Part shown: positions 24,318-28,148 of the stretch, in pieces
How the letters are laid out: each line of letters opens with the position of its first letter
How positions within the stretch are numbered: the stretch's first letter is position 1
Assembly (NCBI GenBank): GCA_964467255.1
Contig: CAYXPR010000020.1
Location: 1-28,148, forward strand
From: CAYXPR01 sp964467255
Lineage (GTDB): Bacteria; Pseudomonadota; Alphaproteobacteria; Rickettsiales; RGZB01
DNA length: 28,148 bases
Direction: 5' to 3'
Program-made: the position numbers and the translations under genes
Notes under the pieces: model-generated
Database searches by the model: none
What the model was told of the DNA's origin: nothing
What the model saw: the letters and a program-made list of their open reading frames with translations, nothing else

Positions 24318-25178
24318 ATGAAATATTTGTATGCAATCCTGACGATGTTCCGCCCGAAGCAGTGGATTAAAAATGGCTTCGTGGTTGCGCCACTTTTCTT
24401 TGCACTAAAAATCGGCGAACTGCCGGCATGGGAAGCCTCCATCGCCGCCATGGTTTCATTCATCTTTACTGCGGCAGCCATTTATGTGTTCAATGACATA
24501 TTGGATGTAAAAGAAGACCGCCAGCACCCCACCAAAAAACACCGCCCGATTGCCGCCGGTATTATTTCTGTGAGGGCGGCGCTTGTGTATGCGGTTGCTG
24601 CGCTGGCTTTGGGTGTTTATATCGCGACTTTACTGCCAGCAACATGCCTGCAAATCCTGCTGGCATATGTACTGATGAATGTGGCGTATAGCTTCTTCAT
24701 CAAGCGCGTGGCCATTTTAGATGTGATTGTGATTGCGCTGGGTTTTGTGCTGCGCGTGTTGATGGGCGCGCATGCGATTCAGGTAGAAGTGTCGCCGTGG
24801 ATTATTCTTTCAACATTTTTGCTCGCACTATTCCTTGGCTTTGGCAAACGCCTTAATGAATGTAATGTAAGCGGTACCAAAGCCCGCCACGCGCTGCAAG
24901 GCTATAACAAGGAATTTCTGGATAAACTGATTAACGTGACATGCGCGACCTCAATGATTTCTTATGCGATTTATGCAGTCGAAATCGCGCAGCGCGTCGG
25001 AAAAACTGACTTTGTGTTCACCGTGTTCTTCGTGGCATTTGGCTTGTTCCGCTACTTGCAATTTTTATACTTAAACAAGGAAGGCGGCGCGCCGGAGAAT
25101 ATTTTTTATACCGACAAACTGTTTGTCGCGAATATTCTGGCATGGCTTGCCACCTGCGTGTGGATACTAGGTGCCTAA
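24318..25178 (+). CDS. UbiA-superfamily prenyltransferase, probable polyprenyl-phosphate phosphoribosyltransferase
   Basis: 286 aa integral membrane protein with about eight to nine hydrophobic segments. The first Asp-rich motif is FNDILDVKEDRQHPTKKHRPIAAG (58-81), as in the UbiA superfamily. The later YAIYAVEIAQR and GAPENIFYTDKLFVANILAW resemble decaprenyl-phosphate phosphoribosyltransferase (mycobacterial Rv3806c; NoeC in Azorhizobium). That enzyme joins PRPP to polyprenyl phosphate, making the substrate (after dephosphorylation) for DprE1/DprE2. A quinone prenyltransferase is less likely given the neighbours. It abuts the DprE2-like gene without a gap and overlaps the GtrA gene by 8 bases. 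Confidence 0.8.
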   Translation: MKYLYAILTMFRPKQWIKNGFVVAPLFFALKIGELPAWEASIAAMVSFIFTAAAIYVFNDILDVKEDRQHPTKKHRPIAAGIISVRAALVYAVAALALGVYIATLLPATCLQILLAYVLMNVAYSFFIKRVAILDVIVIALGFVLRVLMGAHAIQVEVSPWIILSTFLLALFLGFGKRLNECNVSGTKARHALQGYNKEFLDKLINVTCATSMISYAIYAVEIAQRVGKTDFVFTVFFVAFGLFRYLQFLYLNKEGGAPENIFYTDKLFVANILAWLATCVWILGA

Positions 25179-25551
25179 ATTTATTTCTTCCCGCTTCATA
25201 AAGTTTTTGGTGGTGGGCGGCGTTTGTACCCTCCTCGATTTTGTTCTGTTCTCTCTATTTCACCTGTGGCTGCTAATGGGCATCGTGTATGCCAATCTTC
25301 TTTCCTATGGCCTTGGTATGACGGCTTCTTTTTTTATGCACCGCGCGTGGACATTTAAAGATGGCCAGCTCAAAAGCAAGAAACGTATTTTGCATTTCCT
25401 TTTTTGGGGATATGGCGGGCTAATGCTTAACACGGCAATCGTGTGGTTTTCAGCGGGGTATATGCATGCATTGCTCGCAAAAAGCATCGCTGTGATTGTC
25501 GTGCTTTTTTATAATTACTTAGCGAATAAATATTTCGTGTTTAAGGTTTGA
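25171..25551 (+). CDS. GtrA-family membrane protein
   Basis: 126 aa with four membrane segments (about 8-27, 31-52, 72-90, 97-118) and the family pattern FIKFLVVGGVCTLLDFVLF at the start and YNYLANKYFVF at the end. The start is GTG 25171, overlapping the prenyltransferase by 8 bases. GtrA proteins are thought to help lipid-linked sugars cross the inner membrane. At the end of a DprE-type cassette it may flip the polyprenylphosphoryl pentose to the periplasm, the role proposed for a GtrA relative (Rv3789) in mycobacteria. That role is an inference here. Confidence 0.88.
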   Translation: MPKFISSRFIKFLVVGGVCTLLDFVLFSLFHLWLLMGIVYANLLSYGLGMTASFFMHRAWTFKDGQLKSKKRILHFLFWGYGGLMLNTAIVWFSAGYMHALLAKSIAVIVVLFYNYLANKYFVFKV

Positions 25552-25585
25552 TGGCGGGCGGTCATCAAAAATGTTTATTTTTTCC
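25549..25585 (+). terminator. possible weak terminator after gtrA
   Basis: TGATG (25549-25553, including the gtrA stop) pairs with CATCA (25563-25567) around a GC-rich loop, and a T-rich stretch runs from 25573 to 25583. The stem is only 5 bp, so the call is weak. Confidence 0.3.
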
Positions 25586-25597
25586 ATATTTTTCAGA

Positions 25598-25630
25598 TAA
25601 ATAGCGGTTAACCAGTTATTAAGCTATTTA
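25598..25630. promoter_or_regulatory. long inverted repeat upstream of the 528-aa protein gene
   Basis: TAAATAGC (25598-25605) and GCTATTTA (25623-25630) are perfect 8-bp arms with a 17-base spacer, which itself starts with the palindrome GGTTAACC. It lies in the promoter region, 26 bases ahead of the ATG at 25656, with a possible -10 (TACACT, 25634-25639) next to it. It could be a two-turn operator or an RNA stem. Confidence 0.4.
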
Positions 25631-25655
25631 CGCTACACTCGTAGGGTGGAGGAGT

Positions 25656-27242
25656 ATGGCTGTTCGTTTTGCATCAGATAAGTCTGTGGTGATTACCGCT
25701 GTGGGTGAGCAGCGTGGGGGTATAATTGCAGGTCACCTGGGCTCACCGCTTCCGCTGCTGATTGTGAACAGAGATGAGTGGAGCATCCCTGGCGTGACTC
25801 AAGCCATTCAAGAAGGCAGGGAGTTTGCGCCCAAATATCATGTGGAGCGCTTTCAGGACCTTTTTGAAGGTAGCTTTGATGCGGCAAAGCCTACAAAGGC
25901 CATAGATGAACTCAAAGAATTATTGGAGTTGGGTTATGGCAAAAAAAATCCGCTGCTTCGACCCATGCTACAAGAAATAGATGCGCTCAAGGTCTCTATC
26001 GGCACTGTGGGCGGCGTGCAGGATTCAGAAGTACAAGTGCAGGCAAATCGTATTATTGAAAGGCATGTTCCCACTATTGTGGATGGTCTTATCGACAGCT
26101 TCGAAAAAGATTTAGATAAAAGCATGAAACGCTTTGCGCCGTCTGTGGGCCTTAAAGGTTATTTTGTAACAGTGGATTATGCCAAAGAATTTGCAGGTGA
26201 CCGGCAGGAGAGGGAGGCGTTTGCCCAAAAATTCTTAAGCAAATTGCCCGAGGAATATGTGGCAGGGCTCGCACAAAAAGATGTATGCGTGGTAGTTGCA
26301 GATAATTTAGGCAAGGCTTTTCCGAACAGTGATTTAAAACTTCACACCCGCGGTGTTTCAATTGCCAATTTGAATATGATTGGTATCCAAAGCGGGGTGA
26401 ATGGGAATGGTTGCACCGAAAGGGAAGAGACGGTGCATAATTTGGATTTTGGCTCTCGCCCACGATTTTCGGGTCGCCCCGAATGGAAAGGGGCAGTGGA
26501 TGAATTGTTTGGTGTGGGGAAAGAAAGCCACGAAATAAGCTCAGAAAACATTGCTGCACTGAGATTGTTAAGGGAGGCCAATGAATATAACGGCAAGATG
26601 TTCGCGCTTGGTTATGGCCAGAAGGAGCTTGATCCGGCAACGTGCCTTCCGCGTGGAGGCATTAAAAAACTAGATGAGATGATTTATCCGGAAGTGCTTG
26701 CCGACGTGCAGACTATGATTGCCGTGACCCATGAACGGGAAATGTTGAAGCATCTGGTGGATCATGATGTACTCAAATACATGGATAAGGGGGGAAGGAT
26801 ATATTCCCTTGAGGATATTCGTAGAATCGGCGCAGAAGCCTCTGTTAGCATGGGCATACGGGATGTTTCCATGGAAACGCTTGAGGCGCTCGGGCCTTCG
26901 GGCAAGGCAAAGTTGCTGGATACATATCGCGAGCAAGTGCCGGAAGACAGGCAGCTTGCGCTTGCACAGGCGGCGGTGGATAAAGCCAGAGATACGCTAG
27001 GGCCGGTATACACGCTTTTTAAAGGATTTATTGAGCACGAAGTCACGCGCCAAGCCAATATGCCGGTGCGCCCCATGGAGGAAATTTTGTTGCCAAAGTT
27101 GCTGAAAATGGAGCTGCAGCAGGTCGAAAAATTGCAGTATGATGAAGCTGAGCCAGCGCCACAAAAAGCTAATGGCGCAGCGCACCGACAGCAAGTGGCA
27201 GAGCGGCAGAGCCAAACCGAAGTGACAACCGTTAAACGCTAA
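25656..27242 (+). CDS. unrecognised 528-aa protein with a zincin-like (degenerate HExxH) region
   Basis: No confident family. Strong ribosome site GGAGGAG before the ATG; no signal peptide, no membrane segment. The middle resembles the architecture of lethal-factor-like zinc peptidases: EETVHNLD (257-264), where HExxHxxD would be expected, then FSGRPEWKGAVDEL (271-284), then EMIYPEVLADV (341-351), where the third ligand Glu of such enzymes sits. The first His of HExxH is Glu257, so the protein may be inactive as a protease or bind metal differently. The N-terminal 200 residues are helical and charged; the tail (about 495-528) is polar and disordered. The next unrecognised gene follows after 9 bases, so the two form a unit. 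The zincin link is inference from pattern only. Confidence 0.7.
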   Translation: MAVRFASDKSVVITAVGEQRGGIIAGHLGSPLPLLIVNRDEWSIPGVTQAIQEGREFAPKYHVERFQDLFEGSFDAAKPTKAIDELKELLELGYGKKNPLLRPMLQEIDALKVSIGTVGGVQDSEVQVQANRIIERHVPTIVDGLIDSFEKDLDKSMKRFAPSVGLKGYFVTVDYAKEFAGDRQEREAFAQKFLSKLPEEYVAGLAQKDVCVVVADNLGKAFPNSDLKLHTRGVSIANLNMIGIQSGVNGNGCTEREETVHNLDFGSRPRFSGRPEWKGAVDELFGVGKESHEISSENIAALRLLREANEYNGKMFALGYGQKELDPATCLPRGGIKKLDEMIYPEVLADVQTMIAVTHEREMLKHLVDHDVLKYMDKGGRIYSLEDIRRIGAEASVSMGIRDVSMETLEALGPSGKAKLLDTYREQVPEDRQLALAQAAVDKARDTLGPVYTLFKGFIEHEVTRQANMPVRPMEEILLPKLLKMELQQVEKLQYDEAEPAPQKANGAAHRQQVAERQSQTEVTTVKR

Positions 27243-27251
27243 AGGGGTGTT

Positions 27252-27794
27252 ATGGTAAACAGCGCATTACGCAAAGAGATAGTAAAAGATATTACAGGCG
27301 GCTTACTGAATGTAGTGAGCCTCGATGGTGATGTTCACCAGTTGCGCCATCCGCATGACCCAACGGTGAGAGTAACGTTTGATGAAGCCTATGCCGTGAC
27401 GGTTCAAAATAAAAATGAAGGTTTGCGGCAACTGGTGAATGCACACGATGCAATTGTAACGGCAGATGAACAGCTTTTTGATGGTGCGCCTCCGCCAGAA
27501 AGTGTGTTTCGGCGTGAGGCATCGACTGAATTGGCAACGTTCTATGCGGATACCGCCTTTCGCGTGGGCGTGAGTACTGCACTGACATTTACTACCGGCG
27601 ATTCTGGTATATTGATGATTGGCGTGAAGGATGGAAAACTTGCGGATAAGACCAAGGCGCTTGAAAATTTACGCGATGCGTTGGTGGAGCGTGCCCGCGA
27701 CGAAGGCATTGATGAACCGAGCGCCCGCCGTGCGATTGGAAAATTGCTAAAACAGCAGATTAAAACGGTCGATTTGCCGGATTTTCCAGACTAG
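27252..27794 (+). CDS. unrecognised 180-aa protein, partner of the preceding gene
   Basis: No family recognised. Cytosolic by appearance, without signal peptide or membrane segment. The N-terminal half (LLNVVSLDGDVHQLRHPHDPTVRVTFDEAYAV) looks beta-rich. The centre (TALTFTTGDSGILMIGVKDGKLADK) is a compact hydrophobic/Gly region, and the C-terminal third is a charged helix pair ending VDLPDFPD. AAAGGGG precedes the ATG, and the gene lies 9 bases after the 528-aa gene, so they are almost certainly co-transcribed. A strong terminator follows 22 bases after the stop. Confidence 0.7.
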   Translation: MVNSALRKEIVKDITGGLLNVVSLDGDVHQLRHPHDPTVRVTFDEAYAVTVQNKNEGLRQLVNAHDAIVTADEQLFDGAPPPESVFRREASTELATFYADTAFRVGVSTALTFTTGDSGILMIGVKDGKLADKTKALENLRDALVERARDEGIDEPSARRAIGKLLKQQIKTVDLPDFPD

Positions 27795-27816
27795 AAAAAA
27801 GCAAAAAGCCCAAATG

Positions 27817-27850
27817 AAAAAACCGCCGGGGAGACCCAGCGGTTTTTTTT
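27817..27850. terminator. bidirectional intrinsic terminator
   Basis: The stem CCGCCGGG-GAGA-CCCAGCGG (one C/A mismatch) is flanked by A-runs on the left and eight Ts on the right. Read on the plus strand it ends the two unrecognised genes; read on the minus strand it has six Ts after the stem and would end the 16S transcript. Confidence 0.85.
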
Positions 27851-27880
27851 CGTTGTTAAATCCAGAAGGACGAAATGAAG

Positions 27881-27930
27881 ACGGTGACACACCGTTGTTC
27901 TTTGATTTTTCAGAGTCACCGTGAGGTGAC
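27881..27930 (-). other. two hairpins in the 16S rRNA 3' flank
   Basis: ACGGTG-ACA-CACCGT (27881-27895) and GTCACC-GTGA-GGTGAC (27915-27930) are perfect 6-bp stems lying between the 16S 3' end and the terminator. They share the GGTGAC/GTCACC sequence, so alternative long-range pairing is possible. They may serve in 16S 3' maturation. Confidence 0.5.
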
Positions 27931-27950
27931 ATACCCGAAAAAATCCTTAG

Positions 27951-28148
<198 letters not shown>

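Overview
This window looks like a chromosomal segment of an alphaproteobacterium of middling GC content. The evidence is the alphaproteobacterial-type 16S rRNA 3' end at the right edge, the ppiD-trpE-trpG-trpD-trpC order, and an RNase E whose S1 domain is split by a long charged insert. KDO (kdsA) and ubiquinone (coq7) genes point to a Gram-negative cell with a respiratory chain. I see no phage, transposon, integron or CRISPR array. Most of the window is housekeeping DNA with three less ordinary islands.

Left edge, 1-3130: a partial tRNA-Lys(CTT) on the minus strand is followed by a two-gene plus-strand unit. The first gene encodes a secreted Cys-rich protein with 39 uninterrupted Gly-Ser-Ser units; the second encodes a membrane-anchored di-heme cytochrome c peroxidase/MauG-type protein. 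An unrecognised exported protein faces them on the minus strand. Then 3172-7346 is a minus-strand run reading tpiA, FMN reductase-like, secG, pyrG, kdsA, ending with the exported protein.

From 7457 a good sigma70-type promoter drives ppiD and the tightly packed trpEGDC genes (anthranilate to indole-3-glycerol phosphate). A 383-base leader with stem-loops precedes rne, which is followed by dsbB and coq7. These converge on a minus-strand operon of four overlapping or nearly abutting genes (MarR regulator, class I glutamine amidotransferase/peptidase C26, RluB-type pseudouridine synthase, rsmD). It starts from a promoter whose -10 box overlaps a perfect inverted repeat, which suggests autoregulation. 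purH lies upstream on the same strand.

From 21706 on the plus strand come a HIT protein and then a translationally coupled cassette: DprE1-like oxidase, DprE2-like reductase, UbiA-type prenyltransferase and GtrA. By homology these form the polyprenyl-phosphate ribose/arabinose pathway known from mycobacteria, so the cell probably makes a lipid-linked pentose for a surface glycan. After them are two unrecognised genes. The first (528 aa) has the outline of a zincin metallopeptidase in which the first His of HExxH is Glu.

Right edge: a hairpin with U-runs on both sides separates these genes from the 3' end of a 16S rRNA gene on the minus strand. No tRNA-Ile/Ala or 23S follows the 16S, so this rRNA operon appears to be split. 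I regard the most worthwhile leads as the GSS-repeat protein/di-heme enzyme pair, the zincin-like protein and its partner, the DprE-type cassette, and the unlinked 16S.
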